Shown here piece by piece: positions 9,069 through 21,183 of a stretch of DNA of 35,654 nucleotides (positions are counted from its first letter, which is position 1; each line of letters begins with the position of its first letter). Source of the DNA: Chara braunii (lineage: Eukaryota > Streptophyta > Charophyceae > Charales > Characeae); NCBI GenBank assembly GCA_003427395.1, contig BFEA01000316.1:269193-304846 (forward strand), read 5' to 3'. Position numbers and translations under genes: made by a program. Below the pieces are notes generated by a model. It worked only from the letters and a program-made list of their open reading frames with translations, ran no database searches and was not told where the DNA came from.

Positions 9069-12000
9069 CGTGTTTTCTGCAAGTTACGCTAGTGCAGCCT
9101 CGACCGTCTCACGGCGCGCGCAGGGTATTGACGGCGAGGGGCAACCATACGCAGCCTGGGTGTGCGCGGCGTCGCTGACCAACGGGACGCGCAACGTTCA
9201 TTCTTTCTTTTATTGTTTTTTTTTTTTTTTTTGTTCCTTTTTGTTGTATAAAGTCTTTGAGCTCGGTGATCGATTTTGAGGCAGACGGGCCTGGCTAAGC
9301 TACTGGAGTACCGGACACGGATGGTCGTCGCAGTAGTCGAGGACCTTGAGGGCACGACTTTTTAGCGGGGTCATTCGAGTTTCCGAAGTGTCGGGGAATT
9401 TGGCAAGGGTCCCCTATCTTACCCATGTTGAAAGACGGACCGAACGTTTTGATGTGCATATGGGTCAGTGGGCGCTTTGGCCATGGCACGGGAGAAGACC
9501 TGGGCGGCGGGGGTCGCTGCAGGCATACGGTCCGCCATTTGTCATTTGCCATGAGAGGTGTGTGTATGAGCGTGCCCGTTGGGACACGAAAGATGGTGAC
9601 CTGTGCCCAGGCGCAGAGGGGCAAAGCAGCCCGGGGCATTGTGGAGACGCCGTAACAGTACTGCAACAGGCTGCGGATTATGGGGAAACCCAGTAGCAGC
9701 CACATCCATGCTCAAGCCTCCAATGAGGGAACATGCACGAGTTGCACCCACCAACATATGCGATACCTGCTGCAGCAGGTGGGCGATACCGGCCAGGTGC
9801 CACCCGGTGACATCAGGGTCGGGCTTCTCCCATGGGCTAGTTGTTGTACCTCCCCTCCGGTCCCCTCCCCTTATGAGCGTCGGCGGCCTCCGCCTAATGC
9901 TACTTGGCGGGGACCAGCGGCATATCTCTAAGTCGCGGGCACTAAGCTTGCCCTCAGACTGCACTTGGACCATAAGCTGCAAAGATCGGCAGCAGGGCAA
10001 ACCGATAGCACGACGGAGCTGCAAAAGACCGGCAGCCGGGGCAAGCAAAGACCACAGTCGGGCAAGCAGAGAGCGTAGAAGGGCGAGTAGAGAGCTCAGT
10101 AGGGCAGCACAGCAAAGGCAAGGTGGAGCTGCAAGAGCAGACGGCGGATGCAGAAAGAAGGAATGAACCCGGACGGGTTAGCGCGCGAGGTACATTCGGA
10201 GTATAGGGAGAGCGGAGTGCCACAGAGCGGTGCTGAGCGAGGCACCATGAAGTAAAGCAGAGCGGGGTGCCATAGAGTGAGGGAAGAGGAAAAGCGACGG
10301 GCGTCAAGGCTGGAAACGGGGCAGAAAACGGGAGGAATGAACCGAGACTAGGGGGTGTGCCAGGTGCGGGGAAACGAAGACCGGGATGGTGTAGGCGGAG
10401 AGAAGACTGTGAGCAGTGGGAGGAGTTTTTCCTCGTTCTATTCTTATCAGAATCGAGCGAGGAAAAGTGCGATTTCTTGGTTTTTGCCAAGGGCCAGTTC
10501 GGTGGTCGAGTTAGTTTTAGTATTAGATTAGTACAATAGTAGTTAGTAAAGAAAGTGAGTGCGTAGACATGGCGGAGGGGAGAGTGGCGTGACGTCAAGA
10601 TATGAATACTTGCCCGATTCTTGACGGAATCGGGCGAAGTAAAAGGCGATTTTGTGGTTTAGAAGAAGGGCGGCCAAGATTATGAAGTTATTTTTGGAGA
10701 AGAGTTAGTAGAAAAGGAGTTCGAGTAGAAAGGTGTTGCATGGAGCTATGGAGGAATGGAGAGGAAGAGAAGAAAGAGCAACGAATCTTGCCCGATTCTT
10801 GACGAAAACGGGCAAGTGGAGGATCAATACGGAGGTTTTGTTGATGGGCGAATCCGAATCTAACATCAAAATTAGTAAAGGGTTAGTAATTTGGGAGATA
10901 AAGAAAAAACGGGCTGCGTGGATATGGTAGTGGGAGAGAAGGTGGAAAAAGGGACGGGAAACGAGTGTACCTCACTCGTTTCCGGATGGATTTGAGAGGA
11001 GAAAGGGCCTATACAAGGGTTATGATGCATAGCGGATCGATTGACGGCATCAGATTTTTGGTTTGGGCAATGGATTGGCTGGCGTGGCCGACGGGAGCTG
11101 CGTGCGGTATGTCAGTTTCAAAGGGGTGAATGCACCTGTCCACAGTTTAGCGGGAGGTTCGTTCTTAGTTAGCCCATAGTGGGTGCAGTAGTATAGTAAC
11201 CAGCAGATGAGGTTTGCATTGGGGGACACATGAACGAGGTACTTACCTCGAGTGTACCGTGGTTCAGCCATGGTCGACTGCAAGGGAAATAAGTGTGGGA
11301 TCGCTCGTGAAGAGGTAGCACGTACCTGGTTCAGACAATAGACTACAAGCTCGACGTCTTCATGCACTGTGGTTATTTGTGCTGACGTCAAACGGGAAGG
11401 CATGATCAAATCGTTGGTGAGACAGTCAGGGCGAATGGGAGGAAGAATACTTACGTATTTCGGGCTCTTGCGGATGAGAACAGTTCGTGTGCCACAACAG
11501 CTGGTCATACTACGCGACTCAGTGCCTTATTCACACAACAGTAGACTATGTCTCGGGTGCTGCTACCAATGTGTTTTTCGGCAAGCCTTTATGTTGTGTG
11601 ATTGAGGCGCTGTTGGTTTTTGGGCAAGTTGACTACTGCATTCGCTTTTGCTGCGCCATTGTTGAACGATCGACTGTGTTATTTCAGTAACGTTTTCTGC
11701 TACAACCGATACTGTGTCAACTACGGATTTTTAAACGTGCTGCATTTTCACTATGTATTGCGAGACATGTCGCCTTGGTACTTCAAAACGGAACACGGGC
11801 GTGTGCTCTATTCGAATGGAGGCACTAGACTGGCTATTGTTACAACCACTAGGGCCATGCAGGGTAGTTGAGTACGTGCGTTTAGAATAAAGCACGAGAG
11901 GAATGTCCTTTGTTCGAGCACAGTATCTAAAAGCGACATAGCGGCAGTTCAGGTCAGAAGTAGAGGTATAGTGATTTGGAGGGAAAGGATCAGGCTCTGC

Positions 12001-12610
12001 AAGGAGATTACCACTGCGACTGGGAGGCATGTCAAGGCGTTGTTACACCAAGCTTGCCTCGTGGCCTGGCTATCTTGCTGTGACTTTGGCCGTCATGGTG
12101 GGGTCCTCATGCGCATGAAGATTACAAGGCTTTCTCGAGGGAGTTGAGTTGTCCCTCCCCTGTATCTCGAGCGTATGAAACTCATTTTCTTCTGCCTTTC
12201 TTACTCTAAGTCTAGTCCTGTTATGAGGGAAAGGCGACAGGCGGGATTGCAACCCGTAAGACCGCAGCAAGACTCTGTGGGGAGTCAGCCCACCGATTGC
12301 GGGAGCTCTACCGGAACTCAAGAGGAGTTATGAAAGTAAGGAACTGAGAGGTAAAAGTTTCGTCTCCTTCTTTAAACCCAGTTATAACCATTGTTTGTAT
12401 TCCTTGTTATGTTTTGACTAAGTACACTGTGTGCATCCCTATTTTGATTTTCAGTTTGACTTTCAGGACATAATCCAGACTAAATAAAGGAACGATTGTG
12501 AAAATTCAGTTTCAGTTTTTGTTGTTTGACTGAAAGCAGATTGTGAGATTGCATCTGGGGGAAGGATGGGAGGAAGGCAGTTTCGTCTGAGTTTGACTAG
12601 GTCAACCAAA

Positions 12611-13283
12611 GGCTGGGAGAGTCTCCATAAGTTTGGAGGGCCCAGTGCTATGTTTATTTTGGATTGTCTGAAGGACCAGACAAGTTCTCATAAGTTTGGG
12701 TGGTCTGGTTGCTTTGATCTGTGAGGGCTGACTGTGAATGAATTTTTCAGGGACCAAACATGTTCCATAAGTTTGTGTGGCTTGGTCGTCTGATTTACTT
12801 TGGGTTTCTTTCAGTTTCTTTCTGTTTCGGCTTTAGGAGAATGAACCAGGTTAAGGACCAGACAGGTTGCCATAAGTTTGGGTGGTCTTAGTCCAATGCC
12901 ACGCACATGCTGGAACCAAAATGATAGAACTTGGCTATACTTTACTATTATACTATCTATGAACAGGCTAGTCAGACAGGGTTCCAAAAGTTTGGGTGGT
13001 CTAACTATAGTTTATCATCAACTGAAGAGAGTACTAATTAAGAATAAACTTGTGGTACAAAGGGCCAGACTGAATCTCGAGCTGAAGATGATCGATTCAG
13101 TTATATACTACCTCAAAAGACTAAGTGCAGACAATTATATAAAGTTGAGATTCTTAAACAGTTCAGGGCGACTAGGGTGGCCTAGTCATATGCCCAAATA
13201 AGAGAAAAATTGTTGTGGCCTGTGTTTGTGTATATTCTATGGATGAGCTAGGCAGGTTCCCATAAGTTTGGGTGGTCTAGCTT
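12611..13283. repeat. Array of six hairpin units with conserved loop, copy A
   Basis: Six irregularly spaced units share a core close to CCATAAGTTTGGGTGGTCT (cores near 12624, 12688, 12765, 12870, 12985 and 13260). In each, the flanks pair, but with different sequence per unit: CTGGG/CCCAG (12613, 12641), ACCAGAC/GTCTGGT (12675, 12703), GACCAA/TTGGTC (12752, 12782), GGAC with AGAC against GTCT with GTCC (12855, 12885), TAGTCAGAC/GTCTAACTA (12969, 12999, one mismatch) and AGCTAGGC/GTCTAGCT (13246, 13275, one G-T). An inner stem, CCA or CTCCA against TGG or TGGAG around TAAGTT, is present in most units; in unit 3 of this copy it is weakened. A plain hairpin GACTAGG/CCTAGTC lies at 13170-13187. 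Function unknown. Confidence 0.75.
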
Positions 13284-14725
13284 TATGTCTTATGTAAGCT
13301 GGGTATAAAGGGATAAATCATTGAAAGACTACGAACTATTGTTTGATAAGTTGACTTTGGGCTGATGAGAGTATTTACCTTTGTGGTTTGGCCTTGCATG
13401 TGACTGAGTGAGATTACCGTTTGGTCTGAGTTTCAGTTTGACAGATAGCTGCTTTAGATGCTCGCCACGTACTAGAGTCATAGAAGTTAGTCTCAATTCC
13501 TGTATTTTCTGAGCTACGTCTATTTTTACTTCGATGAATTTCTGCATTTTTTAAGATTTTTTATTATACTTGGTCTTGCATAAATTTTGGTAAGCCACTT
13601 TCTCTATGGGAAGCACTGCCGAAATTTCTACAAAACCAAGGAGTTAGTCATATTTTGTTTTTTCAAAGTTCAACTTGTCTGATATTTGTATACGGCTTAG
13701 TAAAAATGTGAGAAATCTCATTTTCTAAAGGGAGTTCTGCCCAAATTTTTGCTAATTCAGGGAATTAGACAAAATTTGACTTTGAAAAGTTGAACATTAT
13801 TTGTGTTTTCATATTCGAGCTAGTATAAATTATGAAAAGACATTTTTCCTACGAGAAGCGCTGTTGAAATTTTCTTAGTTTAGAGGAGATAGATTATATT
13901 TTGACAGGTAGCGACTCTGGCGATCCACTCTGTATGGTGGAGATTATGCCGTAGGTCTACCTTTCTTTGGGCACTGGCTTAAAGGTAGACCGAGGCTTGG
14001 CTATGCGGAGAGTCTTGAGTGAGAACGTGTCATGGAGATTTGATCTTCATACATCGACGATTTAGCTTGGACGTTGACCTGTCATGTGATACAGGTCTTC
14101 TTAGGACATTCGATCCAGGATTTGGAATAGTTTCAGCTTAATCTCACGAGGAACATCTTCTGTTATCATTGATAACATGTCGGTTGGTTGATCGCCGACT
14201 TATTGGCTTACGACACAACTGTGCTTACACCTATATCTCAACTTGATTGCCTTAGCCCTGATATTTGATATATTTCTTTGAGGGTTTAACCGGATTTATT
14301 TTAATGACCATTATAAAAAACTTTTGAGATTTATGGAAGGTTTAACATTGGATGGGGCTTGAGTGTGAAGCGTGGTGTGAGTTACAGGGAACAGTAAAGT
14401 TGACCGCATTGGTGTATGGCAATGTGGTTATTGTGTGTGTCTGTGTTTTATGCATGTTAGTATTTTGAAGCTTGGTATACGAGCCATACTTTGGAGACAG
14501 TGAGAATGACAACCATGTGACGCACGATCTGCATACCTGATGGGTTTATGTTTCCCCTTTCTTTTATTTTTATCTCGAATTCTGATTTGATATATGGGTA
14601 TTGGGATGCGTGTTTATTTACTGAGTGATTTTGCTTATTGATTTTTATGTTTGGACGTTGTGGCATGTGGCACCCGTCAAAGTCAAACCCTTGGGCTTCT
14701 CTCCAGACCCTAGATGATGGAGCTG

Positions 14726-15060
14726 GTCTCCAGGGCAATAAGAGACGATTGCCACCACAGGTATGAACCTGTGTACCACCCACTCTCCACAGGGTGCAGA
14801 AGAGGGTGTGTTTTTTAATCGTACTCGGCGGTTGTCCAGCGTCGAGAGATCATTCCCTCTAGGCGCGTGTTAGCCGACACTTGAGTGTCGAATGCGACCC
14901 TCGAGATTAACGAGGACCGCATGAGTATAGGTACTACATAGTATGCCATCATTGCGACTGTTTGCGTATGCTTGCATTGCGAGTCGATATGAGTTAGCCC
15001 TGCGTCCACATTGTTTTATACTAAGTCTCGCGCGCGTCGCCTATCCGATTTTCGCATCTG
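14726..15060. other. Stretch after copy A, no gene
   Basis: Unique sequence follows the end of the repeat match. It includes a short inverted repeat (GGTATGAACCTGTGTACC near 14760) and the first member of a 131-bp direct repeat. No primer-binding site for a retrotransposon was recognised directly after the repeat edge. Confidence 0.4.
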
Positions 15061-15334
15061 NNNNNNNNNNNNNNNNNNNNNNNNNNNNNNNNNNNNNNNN
15101 NNNNNNNNNNNNNNNNNNNNNNNNNNNNNNNNNNNNNNNNNNNNNNNNNNNNNNNNNNNNNNNNNNNNNNNNNNNNNNNNNNNNNNNNNNNNNNNATGGC
15201 TACATGAGTATGGGTACTTCATAGTATGCCATCATTGTGACTACTTGTGTATGCTTGCATTGCGAGTCGATATGAGTTAGCCCTGCGTCCGCGCAGTTTC
15301 ATACTAAGTCTAGCGCGCGTCGCCTATCCGATTT
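14921..15334. repeat. 131-bp direct repeats on both sides of the assembly gap
   Basis: 14921-15051 and 15204-15334 match closely (ATGAGTAT start, CGCCTATCCGATTT end) at a period of 283 bases, with a handful of substitutions such as CACATTG against CGCGCAG. The Ns fall between them, so the real number of units may be larger. Confidence 0.85.
15061..15195. other. Assembly gap (135 Ns)
   Basis: A run of N. It interrupts a tandem repeat, so its true length is uncertain. Open frames drawn across it are meaningless. Confidence 0.99.
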
Positions 15335-17949
15335 CCACGTCAGAGAGTTATGGGATGACTACTAAGGGACTATGAGTGTTGTCGCGTTGTTTGTTCTGTG
15401 TCGTTTCGTGTATATGTATGTGTGTGTGTTTTTATTTTGATGTTTTTTATAGTGGTGTGTGAGTGGCGTGTGGGATGCGTCCTAGTTGACCGACGACGAG
15501 TCGCGCTTGGGACCTCAGCCCCCCAAGGCGTCGGCTCGCGTGCGTGTCCGATAGAGGCGTAATACCTCGCGTACCCCCTACACTACAGCGAACGAGAAAC
15601 ACCCTCGGGTTGTCCACCTCTGCGATTGCTGCTGATTAGCTTTCGTACTGTGGACTGGTAGCTCAGCGGGGATATGCCCACCGAAGGGAGGTGACAGCTC
15701 CCGTATGGTGGAGGTAAGTCGTGCCTCGCGTAGGCCCTATCCTCTCGTAGGGGCTCGCGAGAGGTATGGCTGGCGCACTCGGCCGGAGCGGCTTGCGAAA
15801 GCTCCATGTATATTCGCGACGAGGATTTAGACTGACTCCTGCGTGACGCGGTGGGGAGGGTCCCGCGCTGCCTTATGCGGTGCCGGACCGATGCGCTCGA
15901 CATGTGGTGTTGTTGCCGGGGATAACGGTTGCCTGTCGTTGTCCCTGGTGGAACGACATCCGGGTATGAGAAAATGAGAACTAGGCAAAGTGAGAAGTTT
16001 TCTTTAGACTTATATGGTTGATTGTTCGACATCTTGACTATCGTTAAGGATGTCTTAAGACTGTGGCTTAAGTGAGAAGTGCTGACTATAAGCATATGCA
16101 CGGTTTACTTGAGGAAGGAAGTGTTTGGCTATACACTTAAGTACTATTACGCATATAATAGTGGTCTCAGCGAGCACCTTGTTATCCTAAGTATCTTTTG
16201 ATGATTGGGCGATATGTGGAATGTCTGATGTGACCTTAGTTGAGTTGACGCAGCGTCCGCATTGTTGGGTATGTCCACTACCAAAGCAAGCTCAGTTGAT
16301 AATTGTCAAAGCTATGAGGCTAGAGACTTATTACGTGAGTAATGTGCTGAGCCTGCTTTGAGAGTGAAGACGTTAAGTTGAGTCGTCTCCCCCTTGTCAG
16401 TAGAGTGTCGCTTTAGAGGAGGCTTCTAAAACGTGAGAGGCATGGATAAGGGGTGACTGATAAGCGCGAAGTGAGGGGTTTAATGGCAAAAATATTTTCT
16501 TGAGTTCAGACTTAATTATGGTGTAATAGGTAATGCGATGAATATTTTACCTAGACTCATTGATGGTATCAGTTGGCGATAAGTTGAGTTATCTAGGGGA
16601 TTGTATAGAGGCAACTACCGATAAAAGTTCGAGAAATAGTGGTTACTCAACTAACGGTTTGACTAATCTAAAGAGAGGCTTATGTTTTAAATATGCGTAA
16701 TATATATGTATATATTTGTTTTTAAGATAATTTTTATCTGGTTGGTGCCATATATGCATTTTTCTGTACTTTGTTTAATGTATAATTGACGACGTATGTA
16801 TGAATTGTCTTTCAGAGGGGACATAGACTTTGCATGAAACCCACATTTGGCATGGGATCAGAGGTGAATGGGGTGACTCATTCCTAAGAAGGTGGTTCTT
16901 CCTCAAGGGAGTAAGTCGGCGTGTATAGTTATCCTCATTGGAAGTGCATTCTTGAATTGTTACTCCCTCGTTAAGGCTTAAGGAAGCAGCTATCAGTCTC
17001 AAGAATGATAGTGAGACCCACGCCGGAATTATGTTCTTGGTCCATTAGTGGGCTGTTGTTACCTTTCCTATGATAGGAGAGTAACTACATTATCTGTTGA
17101 GAGAAGAGGAAGAGGTTTGTTACCTTACCGAAATTGTGATGGCCAAGTGGAACAGCTACTGCTTAGTGAGAGCGGTTTTGGAGTAGCGACCTAGACTCGT
17201 CTCGCGTTAAGCAGGGCCACCATATTTGTAGGGGCGCGAATTCGCTATTCGTTGCCTTAATAGATATGAATGGGGTTGTCCATCTGACCATGATTAGGTT
17301 CGGTGAGGTGCAAGCGCTCGAATCAGAGAGGGTTGTGGTGAGGCTTGATCTTTAGAGCGGGGCTCGGGAGTCAAGATGTTATCTCATGAGGATTACACCG
17401 CTCCTCTGTATTAAAAGTTTCGCTTAAGTGTTGAAGGGGGGACAATTATATCATGTTATTTACTCATTGCTAGTCTTATTTTTGCCTTAAAGAATATGGA
17501 ACATGTTGTTGAGGTTTATCTTGTTGTATGACTGACAGTTGAGTTGGCTTCATGTTGTTGTTTATAAAACTTACCGTGCTCTTCAATTACAACCCTTGCC
17601 AATAAGTTGTGTTTATTATGTTGTGATTATTATTGTGAGTATATATTATTTATCATGGGTTGTACTGCATTTTGAATTCATGTTTGGAGTACCCACCTAT
17701 ATGGTATGTGTATATTGTATTTTTCATTGATAATGAAAGTGATAATTGGTTAATATATTAACTTAAACACTCTCTTCAATATCGCCGTTGTTCTGAATAG
17801 GTTCTTACGTGCGCTCTCATGATGAGTGTCGGGGCAACTTTAGTAGGATATATTTTATATTTTTGATATAGTTGCGTGACTTCCTTTGAGCCTCGACCCT
17901 AACGCCGCTCGTTGTTGTTCAACGGGTGACGGGGTCGAGGGAGCTCGAG
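15335..17949. other. Stretch without recognised genes, upstream of gag relic
   Basis: No protein family recognised in any frame. The first part (to about 15960) is GC-richer, the rest AT-rich. If the flanking repeats are LTRs this would be the leader of the element. 16564-16572 reads TGGTATCAG, the start of a Met-tRNA primer site, but it is far from any LTR edge. Confidence 0.4.
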
Positions 17950-19124
17950 ATGGAAGGCTCTCAAAGGAAGATTGGGGTCGAGGAGCTCGCCACTCTGTTG
18001 GGTCAGCGAGATTGGGAGCGAGACAACCTACCCAAGGTTGAAATCGACTTCTTCAAGGGCTATAATGTTTCTAACTTCCTTGACAAGTTTGGGCAGATAG
18101 CGTCTCATTGCGAGTAGAATGAGGACCAGATGCTAAAGGAGGTTATAAAGTATATTCATATAGGCTTGAAGGAAGAAGTCAGTGGGTTGGTTAGAAGAGC
18201 GGGGTCATCATGGAGGAAGTTCTATGATGACATGTGGAATAAGTACCGGCTAGGTGAGGAACAACTGACCAAAGACGGTCTTGAGAAGATAGATCGATAT
18301 AGTTATGTGTCAGTAGGGCACTTCCTGGCCAGTATGAGCGCGCATCGTGCAAGGTCTGGTCGTTGTCTGAACATGACAAGTGCTTTGTCTTCCTCATGAA
18401 CTTCACAGATGCCGAGCAGCGAGACTTGATTCGTGGGACAGAGGGGAAACTAATATGAGATAAGATCCGAGAGAACTTTGAGCAGAGGGATTTCGACCAG
18501 TACCTCTGCCATACTCTGCGGGAAGCAAGGAAAAGGAAGGAGCTGCAAAGTTGTGGTAAGAACAAGCTGGATGAAGGTGCAAAGGGAGTTGTGGCAGGTG
18601 ATAGAGGGAATACAGAAGGCGAGCCCCAAGAGAAGGTTAAGAAGTCTAAGCGAAATCATAAGTAGGGTGAAGAGAACAGGTCGAGGGTCTGCACTGGTAA
18701 AGCATGGGAAGTTGAAGTCAGGAACACTATGCTTCATACGTGTGAGAGGACAATTGAAGTCCCTAATAAGGAGAGAAAAGCGGGACAAAGAGGACAAAAG
18801 CAAGTAGATATGGCCCCATCTATTGTTGAAAGGAGGACGGATCGTAGAATGAAGAGAATGCGAGACTGACAAACAAAGATAGTATGTGCTTGGTATGGAA
18901 AGACTGATCATACCCCTCGTAGATGTAAAATGGCAGAGAAAGAAGTTAAAGGGTGAGACTGTTCGGCTTTAGGCAAGAGTATGACTCCTCCCAACAACTA
19001 TCGTCAATTTACTTGTCTCATCCATAACAAGAAAGTGATAGAATGGTGACAGCAGTCTCGGACGACTTATAAACAAAACACTCGAAAGGCTATGGCGGTG
19101 TGGAAGACTCAGTTGCTAGACTAA
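17950..19124 (+). pseudogene. gag: Degenerate LTR-retrotransposon gag
   Basis: The ATG at 17950 opens MEGSQRKIGVEELATLL, then VEIDFFKGYNVSNFLDKFGQ and the helical capsid-like region (SSWRKFYDDMWNKYRLGE), typical of plant Metaviridae-type gag. TAG 18115-18117 interrupts. Near 18330 the frame shifts from frame 1 to frame 3, where YERA, then CFVFLMNFTDAEQRDLIRGT, then a Lys/Glu-rich tail follow. Further stops are TGA 18456, TAG 18663, TGA 18867, TGA 18954 and TGA 19047. At 18885-18926 a zinc knuckle reads C-x2-Y-x4-H-x4-C: the second Cys is Tyr, explained by one G-to-A change. Total about 390 codons. No protease, reverse transcriptase or integrase follows before 21150, so the element is gag-only or deleted. 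Gag identity is fairly sure; it is clearly dead. Confidence 0.78.
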
Positions 19125-21150
19125 TAGCCAATCATCTGCTTGTGTTGTTTTTAAGCTAAGTCCCTAAGTCTTATGAGACATAGATTTTACTTTGTATATA
19201 TTTCTGATTTCGATTGAGAATCCTTACTTTTTTTAGGTCGTGCATACGCTCTGGGTTTGGCAATCCACTCTCTAAGTTGTTTTGGAAGTCTTGTAAGATT
19301 AGATTGTTCATACGCTGACGCCCTTTTACGGTTGACAGAGCGATTGGAATCGTATAAAGTATGATATACGAGGTCATTTGTTTCTGGTTGAGACATGGAT
19401 TTGTGATAATTTCGAGGCATGTGAGGATTTGGGAACTCGGGATAATCTGATTTTCTTCTAAGGACCATCTTGGTATGGGTTTTGATTTCCCTAGGTTGCA
19501 GAATCGTGCATGTTCTGGTTGTTATTAGCATTTTCACCATGGTGAATTTTCGGGTTTTTCTGTATTTATTATATTTGACATATGAGAAGGGAAGTCTTAA
19601 CTGTGTATAATGAAAGAGTGACTTGAAAGGGTCAGTGAAGAGTGTTCGAACCGGGGAGGGTTCAATGAAGTGAGGAAAGCGTGATTATCAGTGGAGGATT
19701 TATGGGAGATTTAAAGAATCCAGAAAATCATATTGAGAGAGAGGTTATGCCCGAGGGTGGCCTAAACGGTTGATGGTCTTATTGGAACTCATCTCGGAGT
19801 GGAAGATATTTTAAACATTATATGGAATGCTTATCCTTGAGTGGGAAGGATAGCCGAAAGATTTTTGGTTGAGAAATTTGCCTTCCTAACATGTATACAA
19901 CAACCACTCTGCCCTAGGCTCATAACTGTCAGCGAGGGACTCGCGGCAGGGAAACCTGTCATGTATACGGGACCCTCACTTAACCCTTGGTTATGGACTG
20001 CGAGTCGTTTAGTCTGCGTTAGAGGGTAGGGGTTATACTGTCATGTATACAACAATCTCACCCTACCCAAGGCTCATAGCTGTCAGTAAGGGAGACTCGT
20101 GGCAGGGAAACATGTCATGTATATGGGACCCTCACTTGGCCCTCGGTTGTGAACCCCGAGTAGCTAGTCTGCGACAGTATTTCCCGTGGTTGAGAAAAAC
20201 CGAGGGAAAGTGGTTGATTATAACGAGATTTTGAGAAGTATAACTTGAAGCTGTGAGTTTTATTTGGAAGAAAATTATGAGAGTTTGCTCACTGAGCAAG
20301 ACGTATGGGTGAGACTGGCAAATTGCGTGATGAAAGTGAGGAACCCTGCTCGTAAAAGTAGGAGTTATGGGCAAAAGGGGTGATTTTCTTTTATTTTGAA
20401 AGACTACGTGAATGTCACCACCCATCCCTTTGATGAATCACGAAAATGAGTAATTTTTGAGTGACAGTAATGGCTTGTGGGATTGGACTTAACGGGACCC
20501 TACACCTAAAAAGTGCATTTGTGGCATGGGTGATGGGGTCAACCACCCTCATCTATTGGTTAACTTAAAAGATTGAAATGTCTGATTAACCCCCACAATG
20601 GGATGTTCCTTCAGGGAAGAGCTCGAAAAGGAGTGTATAGATCAGTTGAGTTTAAGTAATTGATGTGTGAAAAGAAAAGAAGCTAAATAAAGATTGAGAT
20701 CTTGAATTTTGACCTACCACTTAGTTTGAGTTTTAGTTAATGGTAGGATGATCAGTGTGCCCTGCGCGATAAAATATCGTTCAACGAGAACGGAAGTGTG
20801 TAGTCTTAAGTTTGGCATTGGATGACTTCCTGTCCGTGATTGTAGTGGGTGGAAAGTGGTTTTATCCACTTTGTTAAATTAGAGGTTAAAGAGTGTTTGT
20901 TCTTAGCCGATTATTCGGCTATTGTACATTGCTATTTTGATCAGGAACTAAAATATATTTTTGACCAATGATTTTGTCCATTTCTTTTGAAGGATCAAGG
21001 TTTGGAGTGCATACAACTAAATGACCAACTTAGCTAAAGTTAAGAACTCGATAAAGTTATCATATACTTTTCTGAAGACCAGGTTTGAAGTAGTATTTTG
21101 TTTAAGCATCCGTTGCGACGGGGATGTCGCTTAATAAGGTCCGGGCAGGC
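19125..21150. other. Stretch between gag relic and copy B, no gene
   Basis: No pol motifs seen on either strand. It contains a tandem duplication at 19889-20181. The last bases before copy B (AAGGTCCGGGCAGGC) are only weakly purine-rich, so a polypurine tract is not convincing. Confidence 0.4.
19889..20181. repeat. Two-unit tandem repeat, period about 152 bp
   Basis: ATGTATACAACAA starts both units (19891 and 20043). Shared landmarks are GGCTCATA, CTGTCAG, GGCAGGGAAAC, TGTCATGTATA, GGGACCCTCACTT and TAGTCTGCG. Units differ by about 15 percent by eye. Confidence 0.75.
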
Positions 21151-21157
21151 TGTCGTA

Positions 21158-21183
21158 CCAAATACCCTTACAAGGGTATTTGG
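21158..21183. repeat. Perfect inverted repeat near start of copy B
   Basis: Identical to the 26-base palindrome at 9043-9068 (12-bp arms, two-base centre). Confidence 0.85.

Larger units (their letters stand above)
9036..14725. mobile_element. 5.7-kb direct repeat, copy A
   Basis: This segment is repeated in the same orientation at 21151-27082 with roughly 90 percent or better identity by eye. Both copies begin with TGTCGTACCAAATACCC and stop matching just after ATGGAGCTG (14725 here, 27082 there). Copy A keeps about 40 bp near 11510-11550 and about 26 bp near 13640 that copy B lacks. The interior holds a GC-rich zone (about 9290-10400), a TATAAAG next to a T-rich tract near 9247, AATAAA at about 11888 and 12484, and a hairpin array at 12611-13283. 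No reverse transcriptase, integrase or protease motif was seen. Frames kept open in both copies (9346-9696, 9603-10166) differ by many amino-acid changes, so coding is doubtful. Interpreted as a very long LTR or a repeat of unknown class. TG starts fit an LTR, but no CA end, primer site or target duplication was found. Confidence 0.8.

Noticed and set aside
9603-10166. 187-codon frame kept open in both 5.7-kb copies (also 21715-22278)
   Set aside because: The two versions differ by many amino-acid replacements spread evenly, competing frames on the other strand are also open, and the region is GC-rich, so openness is expected by composition.
9954-10598. 214-codon minus-strand frame
   Set aside because: In the other copy it is split into two overlapping frames; low-complexity Ser/Pro/Leu content.
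11234-11460. Minus-strand donor-like GTAAGT sites in copy A
   Set aside because: No matching acceptors or coding exons, and the flanking bases are not conserved in copy B.
12611-13283. CRISPR-like regularly repeated motif
   Set aside because: Spacing is irregular (62 to 277 bases), flanks pair with each other, and the context is eukaryotic.
14943-15280. Frames spanning the Ns
   Set aside because: The gap has no sequence, so these frames carry no information.
15657-15671. tRNA-like GGTAGCTCAGCGGGG
   Set aside because: No acceptor stem, anticodon arm or B box at the right distance.
16564-16572. TGGTATCAG, start of a Met-tRNA primer site
   Set aside because: It lies about 1.8 kb from the repeat edge and only nine bases match.
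17140-17324. A-box-like TGGCCAAGTGG with B-box-like GCTCGAATC
   Set aside because: Separated by about 165 bases and the B box is imperfect; no tRNA or clear SINE fold.
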